A stretch of DNA of 64,000 nucleotides from positions 60,001,376 to 60,065,375 of the forward strand of contig CM046442.1 of the NCBI GenBank assembly GCA_025506515.1, given 5' to 3'. This document shows positions 43,883 to 54,676 of the stretch, one piece after another. Position 1 is the stretch's first letter, and every line of letters begins with the position of its first letter. The position numbers were made by a program, and so were the translations under genes. The notes under the pieces were generated by a model. It worked only from the letters and a program-made list of their open reading frames with translations. It made no database searches and was not told the origin of the DNA. Origin of the DNA: Flaveria trinervia (lineage: Eukaryota; Streptophyta; Magnoliopsida; Asterales; Asteraceae).

Positions 43883-44366
43883 GACATAAGACATTACATA
43901 TTCAAAAACAGTTTTTAAAAGAGATAGACTTATCAATGTTATCATCCCAGTGGCTATAATGAGATACTTAAATCTCTGTTCATCAAACATTTTGGTGCAC
44001 AAGTCAGCATATTGTTAATTAGAGTCAACTTTGATTAGCTTAATTAGATTTTTCTCTTGAATATCTCTAATGAAATGATACCTGATAGCAATATGCTTTG
44101 TCTTGGAGTACTTCACAGGATTTTCAGTAAAGATAGCACTGTTGTTGTCAATATGGATAGGAGTACTCATAAAGTTGAATTCATAGTCTAACATCTGATT
44201 CTGAATCCTCAGCAATTGATGTAGAGAGATAGTATTGTTTCTTGCATTGCCGTGAGATGATCCTTCCACCAAGAAATTGACATCCTCCTCATGTGGATTT
44301 CATATAAGTATTGCAGCCACCATAGTCACTATCAGAGTATCCATAAAGATTAAAATTGTTGTTTCT
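43861..44366 (-). pseudogene. pol: RNase H of element H, catalytic Glu region deleted
   Basis: From about 44360 the strand reads a broken YSDSDYGGCN, then VEGSSHGNARNNTISLHQLL in a shifted frame, then jumps to RIQNQMLDYEFNFMSTPIHI and ENPVKYSKTKHIAIRYHFIR. Compared with J, the stretch that would encode the AEYIVAASCCAQ segment is missing, so the RNase H Glu is gone. Confidence 0.85.
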
Positions 44367-45384
44367 TCAATACCAGAGACCTAATTTAGGTGCTTCTTTG
44401 AGGTATCTTAGGATTCTCTTGGCAGCAACTAGGTGAGACACCTTCAGAGCTACCTGACATCTTGCGCAAATACATGTGGAAAACATGATATCAGGTCTAC
44501 TTGCTGTGAGGTACATCAGAGAACCAATAATTTCCCTATACTGCTGTTGATCAGTATCCTCCCCCTCAAGGTTAGGATAAAGATTATGGTTTTTGGGTAT
44601 GGGTGTCTTGGCTGGCTTACAATCTTTGATTTCAAATCTTTCTAAGATGTCATTGACATACTTGGATTGATTGATATAGAACCTTTCCTTCAATTGCTTC
44701 ACCTGAATTCCAAGGAAAAAGTCCATTTCTCCCATGGGTCTCATCTCAAACTTCTTCTTCATCATATTTTCAAAGTCTTTATATATTCGGACATTTGAAG
44801 AACCAAATATGATGTCATCAACATAGACTTGAACAAGCAGAATATCCTTTCCAGACTTCTTTGTGAAGAGAGTCTTATCAATGGTACCTCTAGTGTAACC
44901 ATTCTTCAGAAGAAACTGAGACAGTCTCATACCACAACTTAGGTGCTTGGTGCAGCCCATATAGAGCTTTATCCAATATGCACACATAGTTGGGGTGTTA
45001 TGGGTCTTCAAATCCTGGAGCTTGGCAAAACTAGAATTCTCTATCTATAGCCCCATTTAGGAAGGCACACTTGACATTAAGTTGGTAGACAGTGAAATTC
45101 TTGGATGTAGCATACACAAGAAAGATCCTAACTACCTCAAGTCTAGCAACTGGTGCAAAGACATCAGTATAATCGATTCCTTCCTCTTGGGTGTATCCTT
45201 GAACCAACAATCTTGCCTTGTTTTTTATATCCCTCTTGTTTCTGAAAACCCATTTGGTGCCTATAGGTACTTGACCAGATGGTAACAGACATAAGTTTTT
45301 TCTTTTGAATTGAAGTAGCTCCTCTTGCATAGCTTCAATACAACTACTATCTTTCAAGGCATCTTCTACATTCTTGGGTTCCAT
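44367..45384 (-). pseudogene. pol: Reverse transcriptase of element H
   Basis: 45384-45031 gives MEPKNVEDALKDSSCIEAMQ, TKWVFRNKRD, a short deletion where J has DDRGLI, EEGIDYTDVFAPVARLEVVR and YQLNVKCAFLNGA. In the last of these the catalytic Asp of QLDVKCAF has become Asn. 45011-44367 holds YTRGTIDKTLFTKKSGKDIL, QVYVDDIIFGSS with an intact Asp pair, GEMDFFLGIQVKQL and MYLTASRPDIMF. A frame break lies near 45020. Confidence 0.9.
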
Positions 45385-46838
45385 CTAAGCTAGGAAGCAT
45401 GAGTACATGCAGACATTCCCATGAGGATTCTGTACTCTTGTTCTCATGCCTTCAGAGACATCTATTATGATGTTCTCAGCTGGATGAGTGTTGCGAATTC
45501 ATAAACAAGGAATCACTTCCGGTTGCAAAGATAGATCCAGATTGGACATATTTTGCTCTAAAGCTAGAACACTTTGTCCAGCTATTGTTTCAAGTTCATT
45601 TAATGAGGACTGATTGAATGAATGAGAAACATCATCATTTGTTGGCAGTGAAGTAGCATTAACAGTTGCATGTTCCTTCAGAATACTACTCCCATCAGCT
45701 TGGTGTTGTGTAGGGCCACCTGATGAACTTTGAGGAACAACAGGTGATTCACTGGTTGAAGCTCCACTAACCCTTGAGAAAGTCATTCTGTTAGATCTGC
45801 CAATAGTGGAAGCTTGATTTGTTGTAGCTCGTGGAGAACTTGGAATAGGTCTGAGTAACTTAAACAATTGGGTATCTTTTGAATTTCCTTGAGTACCTGT
45901 TCCAGCTGAAACATTCTCACAAGATGGTTTAGAATAGTTTGGAAACAATTCTAAATAAAAAATATGATCAGGGCCATTCCCCCTAACACAAGGAGTGTGC
46001 CCGTTAACAACTGTGTTGGATGATTCCTTAAATTGTTGATTCTTGATGTTGTATACTCTATAAGCTTTAGAGCTAGAAGAATATCCAACAAAGATAGCAT
46101 CATCTAACTTCTCAACAAATTTTTCCAAATTTTCCTTTGTGTTAAGTGTGGTACACCTGCTGCCAAAGGACCTTAGAAAGCCAATGAATGGTGGCCTCTT
46201 GTTCCATAGCTCATATGGGGTTTTTCCATGTGGCTTAACTACAAGAACTCTGTTCTGCACATAGCATGGTGATTGCCTCTACCCACAATGTTAGAGGTAT
46301 TTTGGAATCGCCTAACATAGTTCGAGCAGCCACAATAAGTGTCATGTTCATCCTCTCAGCAACACCATTTTGTTGAGGAGTTCTGGGAGCACTATATTAT
46401 CTGGCAATCCCTTTTGAGTTACAGAATGAGTCAAGAACAAAGTTCTTAAACTCAATCCCTTGATCACTTCTAAATATCTTAACCTTGTGATCAATTTGAT
46501 TTACTATTTTAAGAATAAAATATTTCAGTGTTTTAGCAGTTTCATCTTTAGATCTTGAAAAAATACCATGTAAATCTTGTAAAATCATCAATAATTACAA
46601 GGTAGTATGATTTCCTTCCAATGCTCATTATACTTGTGTGACTAAATAGATCCATGTGCAATAAGTATAATGGAGTGGTGATAGAGTTAACAACTTTGGA
46701 TTTATGAGATGCCCTGTGTTGCTTCCCTTTCAGGCATGCAACATAGTTATCTTTGTAGAAAAATTCCTTTTTAGGCAAACCATGTACCAAGTTATTTTTA
46801 GCCAATTTATTCATTGTCTTAAAATTTACGTGACACAT
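45385..46838 (-). pseudogene. pol: Integrase of element H
   Basis: 46838-46548: CHVNFKTMNKLAKNNLVHGL, CLKGKQHRASHKS and LLHMDLFSHTSIM with YYLVIIDDFTRFTWYFF (first Asp). 46591-46397: KIFRSDQGIEFKNFVLDSFC (second Asp). The Glu block near 46350 (NGVAERMN-like) is out of frame. 46260-45499: QNRVLVVKPHGKTPYELWNK, DDAIFVGYSSSSKAYRVYN and the Ser/Thr-rich linker. It matches J 54677-55930. Confidence 0.9.
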
Positions 46839-46861
46839 TCCTTTTTAGGCAAACGATGTAC
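46763..46861 (+). repeat. 25-bp duplicated filler at the H/I junction
   Basis: The 25-bp segment at 46763-46787 (ATTCCTTTTTAGGCAAAC and on) reappears with one mismatch at 46837-46861, exactly where minus-strand H ends and plus-strand RT of I begins. J has this word only once (55900-55925), so the second copy is extra. Confidence 0.87.
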
Positions 46862-47379
46862 GAATCTATGAAAGATTAGTTGATGAGGCTCTAAAGGATG
46901 GAAGTTGGGTTGAAGCTATGCAAGAGGAGCTGCTTCAATTCAAAAGACAGAAAGTTTGGAACCTTTGTCTACTTCCTTATGGGAACACTACCATTGGAAC
47001 CAAATGGGTGTTTAGGAACAAGAAGGATGATAGAGGCTTTATCATCCAGAATAAAGCTAGACTAGTTGTTCAAGGATACACATAAGAAGAAGGAATTGAC
47101 TACAGTGATGTCTTTGCTCCAGTAGCAAGATTGGAAGCTGTTAGGATAATCCTGGCATTTGCTACATCCAAGAACTTCAAGGTCTATCAACTTGATGTGA
47201 AGTGTACTTTTCTTTATGGAGTGATTGATGAAGAGTTGTATGTCAAACAACCACTTGGTTTTGTAGATCCTGATCATCCTGATTATGTGTGCAAGCTTGG
47301 CAAAGCTCTTTATGTGCTGCATCAGGCACCCAAGAAGTTCTATGAGACTCTATCTGAGTATGTTTGCAAACATGGATAC
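46862..47379 (+). pseudogene. pol: RT N-terminal part of element I (left of J)
   Basis: Reads VDEALKDGSWVEAMQEELLQ, TKWVFRNKKDDRGF, a TAA stop at 47083-47085 in GYT-EEGIDYSDVF, VYQLDVKCTFLYG (catalytic Asp) and LHQAPKKFYETLSEYVCKHG. J interrupts it at 47380, and the same RT resumes at 60025. It was already defective because of the stop, unless that is a base error. Confidence 0.92.
47375..47379 (-). repeat. Target site duplication of J, left copy (GATAC)
   Basis: GATAC at 47375-47379 recurs at 60025-60029 immediately outside the other LTR. Confidence 0.93.
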
Positions 47380-48237
47380 TGCAGGATCGGTGTTTATCAC
47401 TTAAACATAAATGTTTTCTCTCAAACTCGCCTAGAATCACACTTGGGTAAGAATCAATAAGAGTTTATCACAATATGAAAAGTAATTAAGAACACAGAAA
47501 GATAATTTTCAAGATACTTTTATATATTGATTCTCAACTCAAGATTCAAATACTCTTACAAGCAGATTATCCATGTCTTTATGAATTACAAGGAGAACCT
47601 ATATATAATACAATCTATAGCCGGATATACTTTGATACTAGCTGGGATCCTCTAGCTAAAGTCTATACTACAAGACTAAAGATTAAGGTATCTCGAATAA
47701 AGTCTTATCTGAGATTTGGTAGTCAGGACATCTCCCTGACTTAACTTTTGTCACCAACTAAAGATGGCAACTGTACTATCATGAAATGGTAAATAGTGGA
47801 ATAAAGTATGGTCAACAACATGGTTCTTTAGGAAGAAGCCATGTTGTATCAGAAGTCTGTAGCAGAGTGTCAGAGACCATACTTGTATCTACTGGTTATA
47901 GCAGTGTCTTCTTAAGGTTAAATGGCTTCGGAAGAGTAAGTACTTCCGAAGCCACTTTATACTTCGGAAGAGGCTGCTTCTTCCAAGACTTGGAGATTTA
48001 TTCATCATACTTCGGAAGTGGTCTTCACTTTATTCTTCTATGTCTTGAACTTCGGAAGTATGCGTTTGTCTTCAGAAGTAGAGTTCTGTCTTCGGAAGCT
48101 GGACTTTTCCTTTGTCTTCGGAAGAATTCTACAACCTTCGGAAGTTCCATGAAAAGCTTCAGAAGCCTTTGCATGCAGCATCAAAATAACTTAAGTGGTC
48201 TAGTTTTGGTTGCATTAGCCTTCTTCTTGATCCAACA
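47380..48237 (-). repeat. 3' LTR of element J (858 bp)
   Basis: On the + strand it runs TGCAGGATCGG ... GATCCAACA. CTTCGGAAG or CTTCCGAAG words recur at about 47926, 47943, 47962, 48010, 48050, 48070, 48090, 48116, 48136 and 48157, often 20 bp apart. A hairpin with 11-bp arms (GGCTTCGGAAG / CTTCCGAAGCC, 8-bp loop) lies at 47924-47953. The minus-strand TATA box is at 47598-47607. Confidence 0.95.
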
Positions 48238-48250
48238 AACTCCCCTTTGG
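48238..48250 (-). promoter_or_regulatory. Polypurine tract of element J
   Basis: The minus strand reads CCAAAGGGGAGTT directly before the LTR start TGTTGG. Confidence 0.9.
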
Positions 48251-48528
48251 CTGATGCTACCAAAACTTCACCTACTTTGACTTCTCAAAACATTCAGCAC
48301 CAAGGAATTTGTCTGTCTCCTTGTTCTTCCCTGATGTGGTGCTGAGAAGTTTGTACAGATCCTTGGTAGACAGGAAATCCAGTCTGTCACCTTGGATAAC
48401 ATGTACCCTTTGTTGTTGCCCTCTGAAAGAGTTAGTTGATGGGAACTGTAATCATATTCCCATCAAACTATAGGTTCTAATTCAGGACCTTCCACCATCT
48501 GTAGAAAGGCAGCACCTTTGGTGGGAGA
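48251..48528 (-). other. ORF3 tail of element J
   Basis: After the stop near 48529 the minus strand still reads as coding in another frame (VIQGDRLDFLSTKDLYKLLS, ETDKFLGAECFEKSK) to a stop near 48275. ORF3 probably ends there in the ancestral element, as suggested also for A and B. Confidence 0.6.
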
Positions 48529-49993
48529 TCATTCCTTGTCTTCCTGTCTTCTCAACTTCAACTCTTCTTCAATCTTTGCTTTTGCAGTTAGCTCGGCCAA
48601 ATGAAGATTGCTGAGATGATTTTTGATGAGTGCAGCAGTTTCAGAGTTGGAGGGGTTGGAGAATGGTTTCTCTGCTAACTCAACAATGTCAAATCTGCTG
48701 GAGTGTAACATAGAGGTTGCATTGAGTCTGTTGACTTCACCATTCTCTCTTTCCACAAAAAAGTTGTGAGAAGGTTCATCGAACCTCCACTGGATTATCT
48801 TCCTTCTAGGCACAAGAGGCTGACTAGGAATCTTGTCCTCTTTTCTTGTATCCAGCAGAGTCACCAGTTTCCTTCTGAGCTTCTTTTCTTCCTCATTTAA
48901 AAATTCTGAATTAAGGCCCAAAAGTCTTGTAGCCTGGTCCAAAGTTCCTCTAGGCAAATCAAGGAATTTGTCTCTTGTGAGGGAACTTGAAGATCCATCT
49001 ACATAGGTAATGTTAAAGGAGTCTTCTACACAGGAGACTTCGCCTAAAGTGGTGCAATTAGTGAACTTCATCTTGATTGCCTTCAACTCCTCAAGGGAGA
49101 GATGTTGAGAAGGCTGAAGGGATGGTTTGGATAGTAATTGCGTGGGTTTAGGTTCAGAGGTTCTGCTAGTGTTTTGGATTGGATGATGGGAAGTTTAGGA
49201 AGTTGAGGTGAGGGATTAGTAGTGGGTAGTGATGTGGGTTCAGGGGTGAAGGGTTCAAGTTTAATGGTGAAAGGTGAGGATGAGGGTTCAAGTTGTGGTT
49301 GGATGGAAGCAGTGATGGTCATCCCTTTACCCTTCTATAGATCTCTTTCCTTTTGCCCAACCGGATGCCAGCCTTAATTTCACTGACAATCCGTTGGAGT
49401 GTCCTTTCAGACCTAGGACCCACCTGCCTACCGGAGAAGCCATGAGCCCGAAGATAGTCCTTCATCCAGGCTTTCTCAGTAAGCTTCCTGGAGGCAGTGA
49501 CCTTAGCATCTTCTTTTTTCTTCTTCTTCTCTCTGGCCTTTTCTTTTGCAGCCTTCTTCCTTTCTTTCTCCATTAGATCCTGCTCTTTGTTGAAGAGCCA
49601 GAGGATCATGTCGTCTTTATATGGAGAGAGTTCTTGAAGATCAAAGCCTCTGGAGAGTAGGAAGTTTATCCTGTCTCTCCTCAGCTGCAATTCATCCTCC
49701 TTCTGTTTCTTTTCCTTTTCCTCTAAGGCCAACCTGGCTTCTTCTTTAAGTTTTAGCCTGGTTTCCTTCTCCAGATCCATCAAATCCTCTAATGGTAGCA
49801 GGAGTGTTTCTTCATTGCCAGCTCCCATTTCAATGAGCTGGTCAATGATCTGCTCTCTTCTTTTATTGATGACAACTTCCTGATTGGAAGCAGTTGCTTT
49901 TGTGCTAGAAGCTAGCAACTTCTCAGTCTGAAGTCTTCCTTTCTGCTTAAGTTTCTCAATCTTCTCCTCTTCCTGAATCTCTTCCGCAGTCAT
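48529..49993 (-). pseudogene. ORF3 C-terminal region of element J
   Basis: Three overlapping pieces: 49993-49319 (Lys/Glu-rich, helical; RRDRINFLLSRGFDLQELSP; then a basic tail with AWMKDYLRAHGFSGRQVGP), 49322-49083 (Pro/Ser-rich), and 49086-48529 (KFTNCTTLGEVSCVEDSFNI, IIQWRFDEPSHNFFVEREN). The first two overlap by only 4 bp, as expected from single-base frameshifts in one long ORF. No known fold is recognised. Confidence 0.7.
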
Positions 49994-50079
49994 CTTCCTT
50001 TTACCTTATCCGTTGAAGATCCTGACTGTGGTGGTTCTTGGAGAGAGGTTTCTGATTGTGAGAGAGTCAGAGATGGTGT

Positions 50080-51813
50080 CTAAGATGGAGGTGCAATTGG
50101 AAAGTCCTCGCTGCTCATTTCAGATGCCATTTCCAAAATAGCATCTGTGATGATCAGTTCCTCGGACATCTTAAACAGTCCTTCTGCGCTTCCATTTAGC
50201 TTCGGAAGATTCAGCTTGTTCTTCCGAGCTTTAACTTCAGCTTCGGAAGTTAAAGGAGATGTAGATTCTGTCCCAACTGTTTCAGTTGCTGGGCCATCAG
50301 TTCCCATTTCCCCTTCGAATTGAATCTTAGGTTCCATGAGGACCTTAGGTTGACCAACTTCTTCCACAGTGGTAGAAGGTGCAGTCAGCCTTTGAAGTTC
50401 TTCTGCTCCAAAGTAGATCATTACAGCATCATGACTTGGCTGCTCAAAGGAGGTCCTTAACAGAAACTTGGTGAAGAGTCTGTAGAGATCATTGAGCATC
50501 CTTGGATCAATCTGAAGAGTGACCTGAGATGTTTCAGGCGCAGAGATGATGGGAGAGGAAAAAGTTGAAGTGGAAGCCGGCTCTGTGGTTCCTTATGTGT
50601 TTGTCTTTGAACATTCTCCCCCTTTTTGGTAGCATCATATGAGAGCTAGATGAGCTGGAGGAGGAAGTTAGGGAGACCTGAATAGGTACATGCCTAACAG
50701 ACCTCTCTGTCTGTTTCTGAGCTAGGTGAGCCTTGAGATTGTCAATCTCAAGTTGCTGAGTGGTAGATCTTGCCTCTAAAGTCCTAACCTGAGATTCCAG
50801 GTTTGAGACTTTGGAAAGAAGATCTTGAATGAGGAGTTGCATGCTTCCCTCATCTTCTTTCGAAGAATCATGGGGAGATGAGGTAACATACTTGGTATGT
50901 TCATCCTCACCACCAGATGTGGTTCTTGGCACCCTAGTTTCCCATGCTCAATGATGTCTCTTTCAGAGTCATCAAAGGGCTTGGTTGCCATAGATTCAGT
51001 TGAGAAATGTTACCACTATCTAGAAGATCCATTGAGGCACCTTCTGTAGTGGCAGCTGAATCTACATGAGTCCCCTCCACATCTGTGGGACTCACCTCAG
51101 TTGGTTGCTGATGGGGGCTAGAGATAAGAGATTTCTCCGGGCTCTATTGATCTTGGAGAGGGTGTTGTATATCAACTTCATTGCCATGGAGAGATGTTAT
51201 CTCTTCATCAGTTTTAGATAAAAGGTCAGTGAAAGATAGGATGGTTAAACTTACTGACCCGGGACTTTGGTCAATATCTACAGGCATTGAGCCTCTGGTG
51301 GAGCTGTCCCTTGTTGGCTGCTTAGGGGAGTATAGAAACTCTCCTGAGGGCTTTTAGCATGGGTTTTGGGCTCATGGGTCTGAGGCTGAGGAGACTCAGG
51401 ACCCATATTGAGGTCAATTGTGAAGGATGGTTGGACCTTAGGCTGAGTGGGAGCCCTTTGTTCCACTCTAGCCTTTTTGGATTGAACAGGAGAGCTTGTT
51501 CAATCAGAGTAGATTTAACAACGATTCGTTTGTGACGTCTTTGATAAGTGATGGTGATGGATGGAGGCATAGTGGGGGTAGTTGCTGGTGTGGGTTCATC
51601 ACCTGTGGGGTTAACAGGGATGTCACCAGGAGCCGTTGGCTCAGTCATACCTGGAAGAAGTGCAGTATCTCTTCCTGTGAAGTTGGTGGACACTCTCTTG
51701 AAAGTCTTGAAGATGGTCCGCCTCATCTGGGGAGCAGTCAGAGCAGCTGCACAGATAAGCGTGCTTTGGTCTAGCTCACAGTTGATTATATGCTGGAGAA
51801 ACCTAGGATACAT
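50080..51813 (-). pseudogene. ORF3 middle region of element J
   Basis: 51813-51322 starts MYPRFLQHIINCELD, the YPRF motif that closes the conserved core, and continues with a Thr/Pro-rich linker. 50932-50534 has the coiled coil LIQDLLSKVSNLESQVRTLE and a Ser run. 50499-50080 is acidic, with LNDLYRLFTKFLLRTSFEQP. CTTCGGAAG words at 50200, 50221 and 50241 lie inside this coding region. Confidence 0.7.
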
Positions 51814-52373
51814 GAAGAATGTGTCCTTCTGAAGATTTCCATCAGGTTAGTCAGCACAAATCTTGAATAGTTGAAGCGAAGGCGTTTTACCAACCCATGA
51901 ACAAGGCACCAAAGTTCAAATGGGATTTGATCCCATCCGCCGGATTTATTCGACAAGCAGTGAAGGACCACGTGTAGCAGGAACTTCCATTTGTACGAGA
52001 AGTTAAATTTGTAGACAGTTGACCTGCTAAGGTCTCTTCCATATCCTATTTGGAGATAAGAATGGTCCAAGTCTGCTTTGGGGAATTCCGTTGGAGCGCC
52101 CTCATCATGAAGCTCTAAATGCTCCCTGATGAGCTGTTCAGAAATGACCAAATCCTGGCCACAGATGCTCGATCGAATGACACGGACCCCATTTAGGGTT
52201 TCAATCTGACCATTTGCCCAAAATTCAGACATATGGTTTGAGTAAATTGTGGGGTTAACAGTCACAGCGGTGTAGTAGGAAGATTAGGTTAGGAAGGAGA
52301 TGATATCTGAGAAGTCAGCATCTCTTGATGAATCAAGAAGTGTGACTTGGCTGTGCTAAGGGTTGAAGGCCAT
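51786..52373 (-). pseudogene. ORF3 N-terminal conserved core of element J
   Basis: The probable start is the ATG at 52373 (MAFNP), then a stop and shifted frame; from 52265 it is open. Conserved core: NHMSEFWANGQIETLNGVRV, QLIREHLELHDEGAPTEFPK, QIGYGRDLS, WKFLLHVVLHCLSNKSGGWD, RFNYSRFVLTNLM. These blocks line up with ORF3 of I (IGYEGDYS, WKFLLHVLIHNLSNKHGGWD) and with the weaker versions in A/B and G. There is no signal peptide. Role unknown. Confidence 0.78.
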
Positions 52374-52475
52374 TTGGAAAGGTGAATGGGAATGATTTGA
52401 GCTGGGTAAAGATGAGTAGGAGAAATTTCTAGGGCTGTAAAGTTTGCAAGTAAGAGAGTGAAAGTGAATAGTCGA

Positions 52476-52487
52476 GATTATTTAAAA
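52476..52487 (-). promoter_or_regulatory. TATA-like box upstream of ORF3 of J
   Basis: The minus strand reads TCTTTTAAATAATC about 105 bp before the ATG at 52373. The match to TATA consensus is weaker than in A/B. Confidence 0.45.
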
Positions 52488-52659
52488 GATTGTGAAGAGG
52501 CGGTAATGGGGGTTAGGATAAGGTGATGTGATGGTTTAGTGGATGAAATGACAGTGGCGGTAAGGTTAAAATCAGGTAAATAATCCGACATCATTAACAA
52601 AATCTTTGCTTTTTACAGTGTGGGGCCCAAGAAATTTACGTTACACAGTGAGATCTCCC

Positions 52660-52915
52660 TTCCGAGTGTAAAACATTTCCGAAGGTAACTTGTCTTCCGA
52701 AGGCAATTCATACTTCCGAAGCCAATTCTATGCTTCCGAAGGTTAGAGTTGCTTCCGAATGGAGAATTTGTAAGTTTAGGAAGTAGATCTGATATGTAAT
52801 CAATCGCTTCTTCCGAGACCAGAAATTCTTCCGAGAAGAAAGTTATCCTTCGAGAAATTATGCTTCGGAAGATATAATAATGTCTTCCGAAGGTTAATTT
52901 ATCTTCCGAAGGAAT
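52660..52915 (-). repeat. CTTCCGAAG array upstream of ORF3 of J
   Basis: CTTCCGAA words start at about 52674, 52694, 52713, 52733 and 52752, a period of about 19.5 bp. Further irregular copies run to about 52915. The word is the same as in J's LTR. Confidence 0.88.
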
Positions 52916-52953
52916 TTACACTTAGAAAATTTCAGAGAGAATTCCTTGTAACA

Positions 52954-53769
52954 TGGCTTAAATTGTATTGACACAAGACTTACATATTAAAAGGTTTTCA
53001 AAATAGACCAGATTAATCAATTATGAGATACTTAAAGCTTTTCATCAAAAGCTTTGGTAAACATATCAGCATATTGTTCATTTGAATCAACTTTGATTAA
53101 CTGATTAGACTTTTTGCATGAATGTCTCTAATGAAATGATACCTGATGTCAATGTGCTTAGTCTTGGAGTGCTTCACCGGATTTTCAGTAATGGAGATAG
53201 CACTGTTTTTGTCAATATGGATAGGAGTACTCATAAAGTTGAATCCATAGTCTAACATCTGATTTTGAATCCATAGCAGTTGAGCACAGCAGCTAGCAGC
53301 AACAATGTATTCAGCTTGAGTAGTTGATGTAGAGACACAAGATTGTTTCTTGCATTGCCATGAGATGATCCTTCCACCAAGAAATTGACATCCTCCTGAT
53401 GTTGATTCTTGTCAATATTGCAGCCGCCGTAGTCACTGTCAGAGTATCCATAAAGATTGAAATCCTTGTTTCTGGGATACCAGAGACCTAGTTTAGGTGC
53501 TCCTTTGAGGTATCTGAGGATTCTCTTAACAGCAGCTAGGTGAGACACCTTAGGAGCAGCCTGATATCTTGCACAAATGCAAGTAGCAAAGATGATATCA
53601 GGTCTACTTGTTGTAAGATACATCAGAGAACCAATAATTGCCCTATACTGATGTTGATCAGTATCCTCCCCCTCAAGGTCAGGACAAAGATTATGGTTTC
53701 TGGGTATGGGTGTCTTGGCAAGCTTGCAATCCTTCATCTCAAATCTTTCTAAGATGTTAGAGACATATT
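52954..53769 (-). pseudogene. pol: RNase H of element J
   Basis: 53737-53252 gives NHNLCPDLEGEDTDQHQYRA, MYLTTSRPDIIFATCICARY and LYGYSDSDYGGCNIDK (Asp). Then a 1-nt frame slip turns the KSTSGGCQFLGG region into NQHQEDVNFLVEG. The AEYIVAASCCAQ Glu region (about 53290-53320) and IDKNSAISITENPVKHSKT-like sequence (53150-53220) are readable in the other frame. The end lies near 53000. Confidence 0.85.
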
Positions 53770-54676
53770 AGATTGATTAATAAAGAACCCTTCCTTCAGT
53801 TGCTTTACCTAAATTCCAAGGAAAAAGTCCATTTTTCCATGGAATCTCAAACTTCTTCTTCATAATGCTCTCAAAGTCCTTGCACATTTGGTCATTTGAG
53901 GAATCAAATATGATGTCATCGACATAGACTTGTACAAGCAATATGTCCTTTCCAGACTTTCTAATGAATAGAGTCTTGTCAATGGTACCTCTAGTATAAC
54001 AATTCTTTAGAAGAAACTAAGATACAGTCTCATACCACAGCCTAGGTGCTTGGTGCAGCCCATATAGAGCTTTATCCAATTTGCACACATAGATGGGGTG
54101 TTGTGGATCTTCAAATCCTGGAGGTTGGCATACCTACAATTCCCTGTCTATATCCCCGTATAGAAAAGCACACTTGACATCGAGTTGGTATACTGTGAAG
54201 TCCTTGGATGCAGCATAAGCAAGGAAGATCCTAACTACCTCAAGTCTTGCAACTGGTGCGAAGACATCAGTATAATCGATTCCTTCCTCTTGAGTGTATC
54301 CTTGAACCACAAGTCTTGCCTTATTCTTGATGATCAAGCCTCTATCATCTCTTTTGTTTTGGAAAACCCATTTGGTGCCTATGGGTACTTGACCAGATGG
54401 TAGCAGACATAGGTTCCATACCTTCTGTCTCTTGAATTGAAGCAGCTCCTCTTGCATCGATTTAATCCAGCTACTATCTTTTAAGGCATCTTCTACCTTC
54501 TTGGGTTCCATCTGAGATAGAAAGCATGAGTGTAAGCAGACAATCCTTTGATGAGTCTGTCCTCTTGTTCTCACACCCTCAGAGACATTTCCTATGATGT
54601 TCTCAGTTGGATGAGTGTTATGAATCCTAAGATGAGGAATCACTTCTAGTTGCAGAGATAGATCCAGGTTGGACAT
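53770..54676 (-). pseudogene. pol: Reverse transcriptase of element J
   Basis: 54676-54134: the pre-RT motif ENIIGNVSEGVRTRGQ, MEPKKVEDALKDSSWIKSMQ, TKWVFQNKRDDRGLI, EEGIDYTDVFAPVARLEVVR and YQLDVKCAFLYGD (catalytic Asp). Below 54134 the frame is broken, but GTIDKTLFIRKSGKDIL and QVYVDDIIFDSSN (Asp pair, about 53905-53940) are present, followed by a damaged FFLGI region. Confidence 0.9.

Larger units (their letters stand above)
43861..46836 (-). mobile_element. Element H: truncated J-family copia (pre-integrase to RNase H)
   Basis: The minus strand carries pre-integrase, integrase, RT and RNase H with high similarity to J, but no gag, ORF3 or LTR. Both ends are abrupt. The left joins a gypsy fragment and the right joins the RT of plus-strand element I, and both joins carry duplicated filler sequence. 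Confidence 0.88.
52374..52953 (-). other. Spacer between RNase H and ORF3 of element J
   Basis: A noncoding 0.6 kb stretch: palindrome array on the RNase H side, TATA-like box and short leader on the ORF3 side. Same order as in A/B, but with the J-family word CTTCCGAAG. Confidence 0.8.

Noticed and set aside
47926..48157. CTTCGGAAG array as heat shock elements
   Set aside because: A heat shock element needs TTC and GAA with two bases between them; here the gap is one base (TTC-G-GAA).
49083..49993. Lys/Glu-rich part of J's ORF3 as a host nuclear protein gene
   Set aside because: It lies inside a complete retrotransposon between conserved ORF3 parts and has no introns or separate promoter.
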